This document shows, piece by piece, positions 1 to 6,078 of a stretch of DNA of 8,931 nucleotides. Origin of the DNA: JBBCJM01 sp037190175 (GTDB lineage Bacteria; Pseudomonadota; Alphaproteobacteria; Rhodobacterales; Rhodobacteraceae); assembly GCA_037190175.1 (NCBI GenBank), contig JBBCJM010000246.1, forward strand, positions 1-8,931, written 5' to 3'. The notes below the pieces were generated by a model. The model saw nothing but the letters and a program-made list of their open reading frames with translations, searched no databases and had not been told where the DNA came from. Position numbers and translations under genes: made by a program. Each line of letters starts with the position of its first letter. Position 1 is the first letter of the stretch.

Positions 1-20
1 CGATTTCCGCGCGGAAATCG
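1..20 (-). terminator. Perfect palindrome just past the pncA stop codon, possible terminator
   Basis: These 20 bases equal their own reverse complement. As RNA they can form an 8-bp stem (CGATTTCC/GGAAATCG) around a GCGC loop. It lies one base beyond the pncA stop (22-24) on the side where that transcript ends, the expected place for a terminator or a 3'-end-protecting hairpin. Whether a U-run follows cannot be seen because the window begins here. Being symmetrical, it could also serve a gene converging from the left. A protein-binding site is a less likely alternative. Confidence 0.5.
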
Positions 21-21
21 C

Positions 22-627
22 CTACCGCACCGCCACCCCCGCCGCCTGCATCCCCTGCAGCGCGGCGGCCAGCGAGCCGTCGAGGTCGATGGCGCGGCAG
101 AGGTCGGCCTGCACCGTCACCGCGAAGTCCAGCCGGGCGGCGTCCAGCGCCGAGTAGTTGACGCAATAGTCGGTGGCGAGGCCGACCAGCGTGACCGCCT
201 CCACGCCCCTTGAACGCAGGTAGCCCTCCAGCCCCGTGGGGGTGGTGCGGTCGTTCTCGAAGAAGGCCGAATAGCTGTCGATCCCGGGGCGGAAGCCCTT
301 GCGGAGGATCATCTGCGCGAGGTCGGTGCGCAGCCCGGGGTGGAAGGCCGCGCCCCCCGTCCCCTGCACGCAATGCCGCGGCCACAGCACCTGCGGGCCA
401 TAGGGCATCTCGGTCATCGAGAAGGACGCCGCGCCCGGGTGGTTGTCGGCGAAGGAGGCATGGTCGGCCGGGTGCCAGTCCTGCGTCAGCACCACCACCG
501 GGAAGCCGTCCATCAGCGCGTTGATCCCCGGCACGATGGCATCCCCTTCGGCCACCGCCAGCGCCCCGCCGGGGCAGAAGTCGTTCTGCACGTCGATCAC
601 GATCAGGGCTTCGGTGGGGGCGGGCAT
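22..627 (-). CDS. pncA: Nicotinamidase (PncA family)
   Basis: A 201-residue cytoplasmic enzyme of the isochorismatase-like hydrolase fold that deamidates nicotinamide to nicotinate and ammonia, feeding NAD salvage. The catalytic triad is visible: Asp12 in IVIDVQNDFCPGG, Lys110 in ILRKGF, and the nucleophile Cys155 in GLATDYCVNYSALDA. Metal ligands match the family: Asp50 and His52 in QDWHPADH, and His85 in WPRHCVQGT. The length is normal for bacterial PncA. An upstream in-frame ATG at 711 would add a 28-residue proline-rich tail unlike the family. The ATG at 627 is preferred because GGAGGTG sits just before it and the conserved fold starts immediately after. It is divergent from the SDR gene; no other NAD-salvage gene is in the window. 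The specific call over a generic isochorismatase rests on the combined triad and metal motifs. Confidence 0.95.
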   Translation of the reverse strand: MPAPTEALIVIDVQNDFCPGGALAVAEGDAIVPGINALMDGFPVVVLTQDWHPADHASFADNHPGAASFSMTEMPYGPQVLWPRHCVQGTGGAAFHPGLRTDLAQMILRKGFRPGIDSYSAFFENDRTTPTGLEGYLRSRGVEAVTLVGLATDYCVNYSALDAARLDFAVTVQADLCRAIDLDGSLAAALQGMQAAGVAVR

Positions 628-631
628 GGGC

Positions 632-638
632 ACCTCCT
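632..638 (-). promoter_or_regulatory. Ribosome binding site that fixes the pncA start
   Basis: On the minus strand the bases read GGAGGTG with four bases to the ATG at 627. No comparable site precedes the alternative in-frame ATG at 711, so this decides the shorter start. Confidence 0.75.
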
Positions 639-649
639 GCGGTTGGCCT

Positions 650-678
650 TGGGTAGGGGGCGGGGGCGGTTCCGTCAA
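650..678 (-). promoter_or_regulatory. Candidate pncA promoter
   Basis: On the minus strand TTGACG (678-673) is followed after 17 nt by TACCCA (655-650). The -35 is good for alphaproteobacterial housekeeping promoters; the -10 is weak. The implied start would give a very short leader containing the ribosome binding site. The -35 overlaps the left arm of the dyad at 676-685. Prediction by eye only. Confidence 0.35.
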
Positions 679-713
679 TGCCGCCGGTTGACAGCGCCGG
701 CCGGGCGGCATTG
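676..713. promoter_or_regulatory. Operator-like inverted repeat in the pncA/SDR divergent region
   Basis: CAATGCCGCC (676-685) and GGCGGCATTG (704-713) are a perfect 10-bp inverted repeat separated by 18 bp, so arm centres are 28 bp apart. The spacer contains TTGACA for the plus-strand gene, and the left arm overlaps TTGACG for the minus-strand gene. This suits a regulator acting on both divergent promoters. It could instead be a chance GC-rich dyad or a weak RNA hairpin. No regulator gene is present in the window. Confidence 0.45.
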
Positions 714-716
714 TCT
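688..716 (+). promoter_or_regulatory. Candidate promoter of the SDR gene
   Basis: A perfect TTGACA -35 (688-693) is followed after 17 nt by TTGTCT (711-716), a poor -10. CATTGT (709-714) is an alternative at 15-nt spacing. The implied leader of about 20 nt leaves room for the ribosome binding site before the ATG at 741. Confidence 0.4.
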
Positions 717-740
717 CGGGCGGCGCGAGGGAGGATTGCG

Positions 741-1511
741 ATGCGGGATCTGCCGGTGTTCCCCGACCTGGGCGACGCCTCGGTCTTCGTCACCGGCGGC
801 GGCTCGGGGATCGGGGCGGCGCTGACCGAGGGCTTCCTGCGGCAGGGCGCGCGGGTGGCCTTCTGCCAGCGGCGCGACCCGGCGGGGTTCGTGGAGCAGA
901 TGGCCGAGGCCACCGGCAACCGCCCGCTGGGGATCGCCTGCGACGTCACCCACACCGCGGCGCTGCGGGCGGCGATGGGGCAGGCGGCCGAGGCCCACGG
1001 CCCCGTGACCGTGCTGGTCAACAACGCCGCCGACGACCTGCGGATGGAGACGCTGGCGATCACCCCGGAGGAGTGGGACGGCAGCCAGGCGGTGAACCTG
1101 CGCGCCTATTTCTTCGCCGCGCAGGCGGTGGTGCCCGGAATGCGGGCGGCCGGCGGCGGGGCGATCGTCAACTTCTCGTCCATCAGCTACATGATCGGCG
1201 ACACCGGATACCTGCCCTATATCGCCGCCAATGCCGGGATCACTGGCATGACCCGCAGCCTGGCCCGCGAGTTCGGCCCCGATGGCATCCGGGTGAACGC
1301 GCTGGCCCCGGGCTGGGTGCTGACCGAGAAGCAGAAGGCGCTGTGGGCCACGCCCGAGGCGGTGGCGGAGTTCGTGAAGCGCCAGTGCATCCCCGAAAGC
1401 CTCGCGCCCGAGGACATGGTGGGCGGCTGCCTGTTCCTGGCCTCGCGCGCGTCGCGGATGATGACCGGGCAGTGCCTGGTGATCGACGGCGGCGTGGTGG
1501 CGACGGGCTGA
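741..1511 (+). CDS. Short-chain dehydrogenase/reductase (SDR), sugar-dehydrogenase-like, catalytic Lys replaced by Asn
   Basis: A 256-residue classical SDR with a Rossmann fold. Visible motifs are the nucleotide-binding TGGGSGIG (18-25), Asp68, NNAA (94-97), Asn119, Ser147 and Tyr160. The active site normally reads YxxxK, but here it reads YIAAN, so residue 164 is Asn. The C-terminal half (PGWVLTEKQKALWATPE, then RQCIPESLAPEDM and a final TGQCLVIDGG) resembles NAD(P)-dependent sugar dehydrogenases of the xylose/fucose/galactose type; that resemblance is from memory and the substrate is unknown. The start at 741 has a GGGAGG Shine-Dalgarno and sits just before the fold; the in-frame ATG at 678 would add 21 unrelated residues. 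The small ORF at 1517 follows 5 nt after the stop and is probably cotranscribed. Family membership is firm; catalytic competence is in doubt. Confidence 0.9.
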   Translation: MRDLPVFPDLGDASVFVTGGGSGIGAALTEGFLRQGARVAFCQRRDPAGFVEQMAEATGNRPLGIACDVTHTAALRAAMGQAAEAHGPVTVLVNNAADDLRMETLAITPEEWDGSQAVNLRAYFFAAQAVVPGMRAAGGGAIVNFSSISYMIGDTGYLPYIAANAGITGMTRSLAREFGPDGIRVNALAPGWVLTEKQKALWATPEAVAEFVKRQCIPESLAPEDMVGGCLFLASRASRMMTGQCLVIDGGVVATG

Positions 1512-1516
1512 GGCGG

Positions 1517-1777
1517 ATGCTGGTGAGGCTGCACGACACCCATGCCTATCCCGGTTGCCGGGCCAGCCTGCCGGAGGAGGTGCCGGGCGACGGGGACGTG
1601 CTGGTGCAGTTCTCGGACGGCGCCGAGACCCCCGGCCGGCTGCGGCCCGCCGAGGCCCGGCTGGACATCGCCGCCCATGTCACCGCCCGCGGCACCTGCA
1701 TCGCCGCCAGGTCCTGGCGGCTGGCCCGCGACGGCGCCGGCTGGAAGATCGCCGCCCGCCTGCCCGGCCCGGGCTGA
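1517..1777 (+). CDS. Small protein of unknown function, 86 residues
   Basis: I do not recognise a named family. The predicted product is a soluble 86-residue protein with no signal peptide or membrane segment. It begins MLVRLHDTHAYPGC and ends WKIAARLPGPG, with an acidic N-terminal half (LPEEVPGDGD) and an arginine-rich C-terminal half with alternating hydrophobic residues, suggesting a small beta-rich fold. The ATG lies 5 nt past the SDR stop with a GAGG-type Shine-Dalgarno (1510-1513) overlapping that stop, typical of translational coupling. The frame is open well upstream through the SDR gene, so openness alone is weak evidence in such GC-rich DNA. The case rests on operon position, ribosome binding site and protein-like composition. 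It may assist or be regulated with the SDR; that is inference. Confidence 0.65.
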   Translation: MLVRLHDTHAYPGCRASLPEEVPGDGDVLVQFSDGAETPGRLRPAEARLDIAAHVTARGTCIAARSWRLARDGAGWKIAARLPGPG

Positions 1778-1813
1778 TCGCCCGCCCGCATCGTCACCAT
1801 CACAATTCCCCAT

Positions 1814-1860
1814 TTGACGCCGCCGGGCCCCCGGCGCACCGTCGCGCGCCCGGGGCGCGC
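1814..1860 (+). promoter_or_regulatory. TTGACG box and two GC-rich hairpins ahead of the first MFS gene
   Basis: The 110-nt gap before the transporter contains TTGACG (1814-1819), a plausible -35 with only a weak -10 (CACCGT, 1837-1842). Two compact inverted repeats follow: CGCCGG/CCGGCG (1821-1826 with 1831-1836) and GCGCGCC/GGCGCGC (1844-1850 with 1854-1860). They could end the SDR/small-ORF transcript, form structure in the transporter leader, or be chance in GC-rich DNA. No U-run follows either stem, so a classical terminator is not supported. Confidence 0.3.
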
Positions 1861-1887
1861 CGGGAGAGTCGTTTCCGGAGTTCCCGC

Positions 1888-3123
1888 ATGAAGGCCCCGC
1901 TCGTCACCCCCGTCCTGGTTGCCGGCAGCGTCATCCTGATGCTGGGCTTCGCCATCCGGGCCAGCTTCGGGGTGTTCCAGATCCCCATCGCGCAGGAATT
2001 CGGCTGGGCGCGGGCCGAGTTCAGCCTGGCCATCGCGATCCAGAACCTGGCCTGGGGCATCGGCCAGCCGCTGTTCGGCGCGCTGGCCGAGCGGTTCGGC
2101 GACCGCCGCGCCATCGTGCTGGGGGCGGTGATGTATGCCGCCGGGCTGGTGCTGACGGCGGTGGCGGTCAGCCCCTTGCAGATGCAGCTCTTGGAGGTCG
2201 TGGTGGGCTTCGGGATCGCCGGCACCGGCTTCGGCGTGGTGCTGGCGGTGGTGGGGCGCGCGGCGGCGCCCGAGCATCGGTCGATGGCGCTGGGGCTGGC
2301 CACCGCGGCCGGTTCCGCCGGGCAGGTGATCGGGGCGCCGGCGGCCGAGATCCTGATGCAGTTCATGCCCTGGCAGGGGGTGTTCCTGGTCTTCGCCGCG
2401 GTGATCCTGGCCTCGCTGTCCCTGCTGCCGCTGATGCGGGGCACCACGCCGGCCAGCCGGGCCGAGCTGGAGGAGAGCCTGGGCCAGGTGCTGGGAAGGG
2501 CGATGCGCGACCCTTCCTATACCTTCATCTTCCTGGGCTTCTTCTCCTGCGGCTATCAACTCGCGTTCATCACCGCGCATTTCCCCGCCTTCGTGACCGA
2601 ACGCTGCGCGGTGCCCGACCCCGGCGGGATGCTGGCGGGGCTGGGCATCTCCACCACCTCGGCGCTGGGGGCGGTGTCGATCGCGCTGATCGGGGTGGCC
2701 AACATCGCCGGCACCATCACCGCGGGCTGGCTGGGGAAGTATTACAGCCGCAAGTACCTGCTGGCCGGCATCTATGCCGCGCGCACGCTGGTGGCGGCGG
2801 CCTTCATCATGACGCCGATGACGCCCGCCACGGTGATCCTGTTCTCGCTCTGCATGGGCGCGCTGTGGCTGGCCACGGTGCCGCTGACCTCGGGCCTCGT
2901 GGCGCATCTCTGGGGCATCCGCTACATGGGCACGCTCTATGGCCTGGTGTTCTTCAGCCACCAGCTGGGCGGGTTCCTGGGGGTCTGGCTGGGCGGGCGG
3001 ATGTACGACCTGACCGGGGACTACACGCTGGTCTGGTGGATCGGGGTGGGGGTCGGCGCCTTCTCGGCCATCGTGCACCTGCCGATCAACGAGCGCCGCC
3101 AGCCCGCGGCGGTGCCGGCCTGA
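1888..3123 (+). CDS. MFS transporter, monocarboxylate/oxalate-formate antiporter-like
   Basis: A 411-residue inner-membrane protein of the major facilitator superfamily with about 12 hydrophobic helices in two halves, joined by a polar loop at about 183-210 (ELEESLGQVLGRAMRDPS). The first helix carries ASFGVFQIPIAQEFGW, and the loop between helices 2 and 3 carries a motif-A-like GALAERFGDRR (64-74). This pattern resembles the OFA/monocarboxylate group, so a small organic acid is a reasonable guess, but the substrate cannot be read from sequence. The start at 1888 has CCGGAG about 7 nt upstream, and the first hydrophobic helix follows at once. It lies 110 nt after the small ORF, so it may have its own promoter. 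Its stop is 5 nt from the end of the convergent DUF4424 gene. Confidence 0.9.
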   Translation: MKAPLVTPVLVAGSVILMLGFAIRASFGVFQIPIAQEFGWARAEFSLAIAIQNLAWGIGQPLFGALAERFGDRRAIVLGAVMYAAGLVLTAVAVSPLQMQLLEVVVGFGIAGTGFGVVLAVVGRAAAPEHRSMALGLATAAGSAGQVIGAPAAEILMQFMPWQGVFLVFAAVILASLSLLPLMRGTTPASRAELEESLGQVLGRAMRDPSYTFIFLGFFSCGYQLAFITAHFPAFVTERCAVPDPGGMLAGLGISTTSALGAVSIALIGVANIAGTITAGWLGKYYSRKYLLAGIYAARTLVAAAFIMTPMTPATVILFSLCMGALWLATVPLTSGLVAHLWGIRYMGTLYGLVFFSHQLGGFLGVWLGGRMYDLTGDYTLVWWIGVGVGAFSAIVHLPINERRQPAAVPA

Positions 3124-3128
3124 GGCGG

Positions 3129-4160
3129 CTATTCCAGCGGCGCCACGATGATGATCTCCAGATCGCGCTCGGGCACGAAGCCGGTCTTCTCCATCACGAA
3201 GGTGGTGGGCCCGGTGCGCCGCAGCCCTTCGGCGCAGAGCGAGACGATGCGGGTCTCGGCGCCCTTGTCCACGGTCAGGCGGAAGCGGCCGATGGGGCCG
3301 GCCCAGCTGTTGGCCGTGCGCAGCACATAGGCGATGTTCCACGACACGCCCCAGACCTGGCCGCTGTCCTCCTCGGCCGGGGTCAGCCGCGCCATGATCG
3401 CGGCCGAGGTCGCCTCGTCGATGCAGTAGCGCGCCACGGTGTCCACCAGCCAGTCGTCGGGCGGATGGCTCCAGTAGAACAGCCCGCCGGTGGGGCGGCT
3501 TTCATAGTCGTGCTCCACCCGCACCACCGCGCCGGCGGGGAAGGTCTGGGTCCAGTGATAGCGCAGCACCACCGACCACAGCGGCCAGACCTCGGCCTCG
3601 CCCTCCTCGGGGGTGAAGAACTCCACCGCCCCCTCGGCCACCAGCTCGGCCTGCGCCGCCTGGGACAGGACGAGGATGGCATCGATGGCCTCGAAAGGGT
3701 CCAGCGTCAGCGGGATGCCGTGGCGGGCCAGCACCGCGGTCACCTCGCGGCCGGGCGTGTCGTACTGGGCCGAGAGCGGCCGGCTCTCGTCCCATTCCGG
3801 CTCGATCACCGCGATGCGGTCGATGTTCACCGCCACGGGCCGGCCGTCCACCCGGGCGGTGAAGTCCACCAGGTTCTCGCGGCCCAGATCCTCGGGCAGG
3901 TTGAAGTCGGACATCATCAGGTGGCTGATCGCGATGGGCGGCAGGGGAAAGATCACCTCGCCGGTCACGTCCTGCGCGGTCAGGTTGCGGAACTGGTAGG
4001 CCACATGGATGCGGTCGAAGCCGATGGTCAGGTCCTCGGTCTCCATCGCCACGGCGTCCGTGCGCCCGAAGGTCAGCCCCGTGGCCGAGAGCCCGCCGAA
4101 CCCGTCGTTGGCCGAGGCGGTCCCCGCCGCCAGACAGAACGCCGCCGCCAGCACCCGCAT
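3129..4160 (-). CDS. DUF4424 domain protein, exported
   Basis: A 343-residue protein with a clear Sec signal peptide (MRVLAAAFCLAAGTASA, cleavage expected after residue 17), so probably periplasmic. The mature part matches DUF4424 as I know it: an N-terminal stretch around NDGFGGLSATGLTFGRTDAV (18-37), a beta-strand segment IHVAYQFRNLTAQDVTGEV (51-69), and FPLPPI. The family has no established function. Cys247 (ARYCIDE) and Cys309 (VSLCAEG) are both in the exported part and could form a disulfide (inference). The ATG at 4160 is chosen because it begins a proper signal peptide and has GGAAGGGG upstream. The in-frame start at 4208 would put 16 residues, several of them Arg/Lys, before it. The gene is divergent from the second MFS gene and may have no functional tie to either neighbour. 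Confidence 0.85.
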   Translation of the reverse strand: MRVLAAAFCLAAGTASANDGFGGLSATGLTFGRTDAVAMETEDLTIGFDRIHVAYQFRNLTAQDVTGEVIFPLPPIAISHLMMSDFNLPEDLGRENLVDFTARVDGRPVAVNIDRIAVIEPEWDESRPLSAQYDTPGREVTAVLARHGIPLTLDPFEAIDAILVLSQAAQAELVAEGAVEFFTPEEGEAEVWPLWSVVLRYHWTQTFPAGAVVRVEHDYESRPTGGLFYWSHPPDDWLVDTVARYCIDEATSAAIMARLTPAEEDSGQVWGVSWNIAYVLRTANSWAGPIGRFRLTVDKGAETRIVSLCAEGLRRTGPTTFVMEKTGFVPERDLEIIIVAPLE

Positions 4161-4220
4161 CGCCCGCCCCTTCCGTGACCGGAACCACCCCAGCCCACAA
4201 AGCACCAAGGCGCCGATTCC

Positions 4221-4240
4221 GGGAAGGGGTTTCCTTTCCC
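4221..4240. promoter_or_regulatory. Inverted repeat between the DUF4424 gene and the second MFS gene
   Basis: GGGAAGGG (4221-4228) pairs with CCTTTCCC (4233-4240) over 8 bp including one G-T pair, around a GTTT loop. It lies in the 128-nt divergent region. It could be an operator half-site pair or a leader hairpin. I found no convincing promoter on either strand here; TTGACC at 4267-4272 is too close to the ATG at 4289 to serve as its -35. Confidence 0.25.
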
Positions 4241-4288
4241 CGCGCGCCGCGCCAAGGATGCGCCGTTTGACCCGCAGGGAGGGATGGG

Positions 4289-5458
4289 ATGCGAGCCGGG
4301 ATCGCCGCGCTGGTCGCGGCCTATGTGCTGAGCCAGTTCTACCGCGCCTTCCTGGCGGTGCTGGCCCCCGACCTCGGCCGCGACCTGGGCGCCACGCCCG
4401 AGGATCTGGCCACCGCCTCGGGCCTGTGGTTCCTGGCCTTCGCCGCCATGCAGCTGCCGGTGGGCTGGGCGCTGGACCGGATCGGGCCGCGGCTGACCAC
4501 GGCGGTGGTGATGGGCCTGGGCGCGGGCGGCGGGGCCTTGTGGATGGCCTGGGCGGTCACGCCGGGCGACGTGAACGCGGCGATGATGCTGATCGGGGTC
4601 GGCTGTTCGCCGGTGCTGATGGCGGCCTATTACATCTTCGCGCGCAGCTTCTCGCCTGCGCTCTTCGCCACGCTGGCCGGGGTGACGGTGGGGATCGGCA
4701 CCATGGGCAACATCGCGGCCTCGCTGCCGCTCGCCTGGGCCGCCGAGGCTTTGGGCTGGCGCGGCACCATGGTGGCGCTGGCCGTGGTGTCCGTGGCGGT
4801 GGCAGGCGTCGTGGGCCTGATGGTGCGCGACCCCGAACGGGTGACGGGGCCGACGAAGGGCTCGATCCTCGACCTGCTGCGGATGCCCGCGCTCTGGCCG
4901 ATCCTGCCCATCGCTGCCACCAACTATCTGCCGCTGGGCGCGCTGCGCGGGCTGTGGGTCGGGCCCTATTACGCCGACGTGTTCGGCGAGGGGCCGGCGG
5001 GGATCGGCCTCGTCGCGCTGGTCATGGGGCTGGCCATGGTGGCGGGCAACTTCGCCTATGGCCCGGCGGACCGGATCCTCGGCACCCGCAAGTGGCTGAA
5101 CTTCGGCGGCAATGCGATCACCGCGGCGGCGCTGGTGGCGCTGGCGGTGCTGCCGCCGGGGTGGTGGACCGGGGTGGTGCTGCTGGCGGTGATCGGCTTC
5201 TTCGGCGCCTCCTTCGCCATGGTGATCGCCCATGGCCGGGCCTTCTTCCCGCCGCATCTGGTGGGGCGGGGGGTGACGCTGCTGAACCTGTTTGCGCTGG
5301 GCTCGGTGGGGCTGGCGCAGTTCGCCACCGGCCGGTTCTTCGCCGCGATCCCGCCGGAGCCCGCCCATGCCCCCTATGCCGCGATCTTCTGGTTCTTCGC
5401 CATCGCGCTGGTCGTGGGGCTGATCCCCTATCTCTTCGCCCGCGACCGCACGGACTAG
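4289..5458 (+). CDS. MFS transporter, substrate unknown
   Basis: A 389-residue inner-membrane protein with about 12 predicted helices and a central polar loop at about 180-198 (RDPERVTGPTKGSILDLL). The first helix region carries SQFYRAFLAVLAPDLG, and the helix 2-3 loop carries a motif-A-like GWALDRIGPR (59-68). It is clearly a major facilitator but differs from the transporter at 1888-3123, so the two are not a recent tandem duplicate. The ATG at 4289 has a strong AGGGAGGGA Shine-Dalgarno (4276-4284). Its TAG stop overlaps the stop of the convergent DinB-like gene through a shared CTAG. The substrate is not evident; neighbours give no pathway clue. Confidence 0.9.
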   Translation: MRAGIAALVAAYVLSQFYRAFLAVLAPDLGRDLGATPEDLATASGLWFLAFAAMQLPVGWALDRIGPRLTTAVVMGLGAGGGALWMAWAVTPGDVNAAMMLIGVGCSPVLMAAYYIFARSFSPALFATLAGVTVGIGTMGNIAASLPLAWAAEALGWRGTMVALAVVSVAVAGVVGLMVRDPERVTGPTKGSILDLLRMPALWPILPIAATNYLPLGALRGLWVGPYYADVFGEGPAGIGLVALVMGLAMVAGNFAYGPADRILGTRKWLNFGGNAITAAALVALAVLPPGWWTGVVLLAVIGFFGASFAMVIAHGRAFFPPHLVGRGVTLLNLFALGSVGLAQFATGRFFAAIPPEPAHAPYAAIFWFFAIALVVGLIPYLFARDRTD

Positions 5459-5967
5459 GCGAAGGCGCGTCCCTCCTCGGCCCGCTGGAAGTAGAGCAGG
5501 TCCAGCACCAGCGAGGGCCTGCCCAGCGCGGTCAGCGTGGCATGGGCCTGGCCGCGGTGGTGGGTCTGGTGGTTGAAGAAATGCGCGAGCGCCGGGGTCA
5601 GCCGCTGGGTGATCGTGGTCCGGTCCGCTATCGTGGTATAGGTGAAGGGGGCCGACAGCGCCGCCTCGGTCAGGCCCTCGACCCAGCCGATGATCCGCGC
5701 ATCCTCCGCCTCGCGTGCCGCGCGCAGCCCCGGCAGGTCGGGGTGCAGGATCGCGTCCAGCGCCGCGGGGGCCTCGCCCTGGCCGGTGAAGCGGCGCATC
5801 CAGATCCGGTCGGTCACCAGCAGGTGGTTCAGCGTGCCGATCAGCGGGCCGAAGACCGCGCCCGTGTCGCGGTTCAGCTCTTCGGCGGTCAGCTCGGTCG
5901 CCGCCGCGTAGAGCCGCGCATTGGCCCAGCGGTTGTAGGCCGCGAACATCTGGAAATGCCGGTGCAT
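5455..5967 (-). CDS. DinB family protein (DinB/YfiT-type four-helix metalloprotein)
   Basis: A 170-residue soluble protein of the DinB/YfiT superfamily, four-helix bundles that bind a divalent metal through three histidines. The triad is visible: His48 in GTLNHLLVTDRIW, and His133 and His137 in FFNHQTHHRGQAH. Some relatives are thiol-dependent transferases (bacillithiol or mycothiol linked), but most have no known reaction, so no substrate is assigned. Despite the name, a DNA-damage role is not implied. The frame extends to a TTG at 5976, but that codon lies one base from the AGGAGG at 5983-5978, too close to be used. The ATG at 5967, 10 nt away, is the better start. The gene is divergent from asd and tail-to-tail with the second MFS gene. 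Confidence 0.9.
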   Translation of the reverse strand: MHRHFQMFAAYNRWANARLYAAATELTAEELNRDTGAVFGPLIGTLNHLLVTDRIWMRRFTGQGEAPAALDAILHPDLPGLRAAREAEDARIIGWVEGLTEAALSAPFTYTTIADRTTITQRLTPALAHFFNHQTHHRGQAHATLTALGRPSLVLDLLYFQRAEEGRAFA

Positions 5968-5977
5968 GTCGAGCAAT

Positions 5978-5983
5978 CCTCCT
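5978..5983 (-). promoter_or_regulatory. Ribosome binding site deciding the DinB-like start
   Basis: A perfect AGGAGG on the minus strand. It is 1 nt from the in-frame TTG (5976-5974) but 10 nt from the ATG (5967-5965), so the ATG start is favoured and the product is three residues shorter than the maximal frame. Confidence 0.7.
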
Positions 5984-6078
5984 GCCGCGCGGCACCATCG
6001 CCGCGATTTGTTCCGTCCGCCCTTCCCCCCGCCACGCCCTTGCGCTAGGGGGGCGCGTCAACCCGAAGGAGGGCCGTC

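Noticed and set aside
628..711. N-terminal extension of pncA from the ATG at 711
   Set aside because: The extra 28 residues are proline-rich and unlike the family, and a good ribosome site precedes the ATG at 627 instead. The extension would also run over the predicted promoter.
1546..3342. A very long open frame on the minus strand opposite the SDR end, small ORF and first MFS gene
   Set aside because: The translation is dominated by Arg, His, Gly, Pro and Gln with no domain-like pattern, as expected for the complement of GC-rich coding DNA. The plus-strand transporter explains the interval fully.
1888..5458. The two MFS transporters as a tandem duplication
   Set aside because: The sequences differ throughout, including the motif-A region (GALAERFGDRR against GWALDRIGPR) and loop lengths; they belong to different MFS branches.
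5968..5976. TTG start for the DinB-like gene
   Set aside because: Only one base separates it from the AGGAGG; the ATG at 5967 has workable spacing.
6008..6051. An asd promoter (TTCCCC/TAGGGG or TTGTTC-based)
   Set aside because: No pair of boxes at proper spacing is better than chance in this sequence, so no promoter was annotated.
4073..6061. A long minus-strand open frame across the second MFS and DinB-like genes
   Set aside because: Composition is again Arg/His/Gly/Pro-rich and it runs antisense to a clear transporter. It is a by-product of high GC content at third codon positions.
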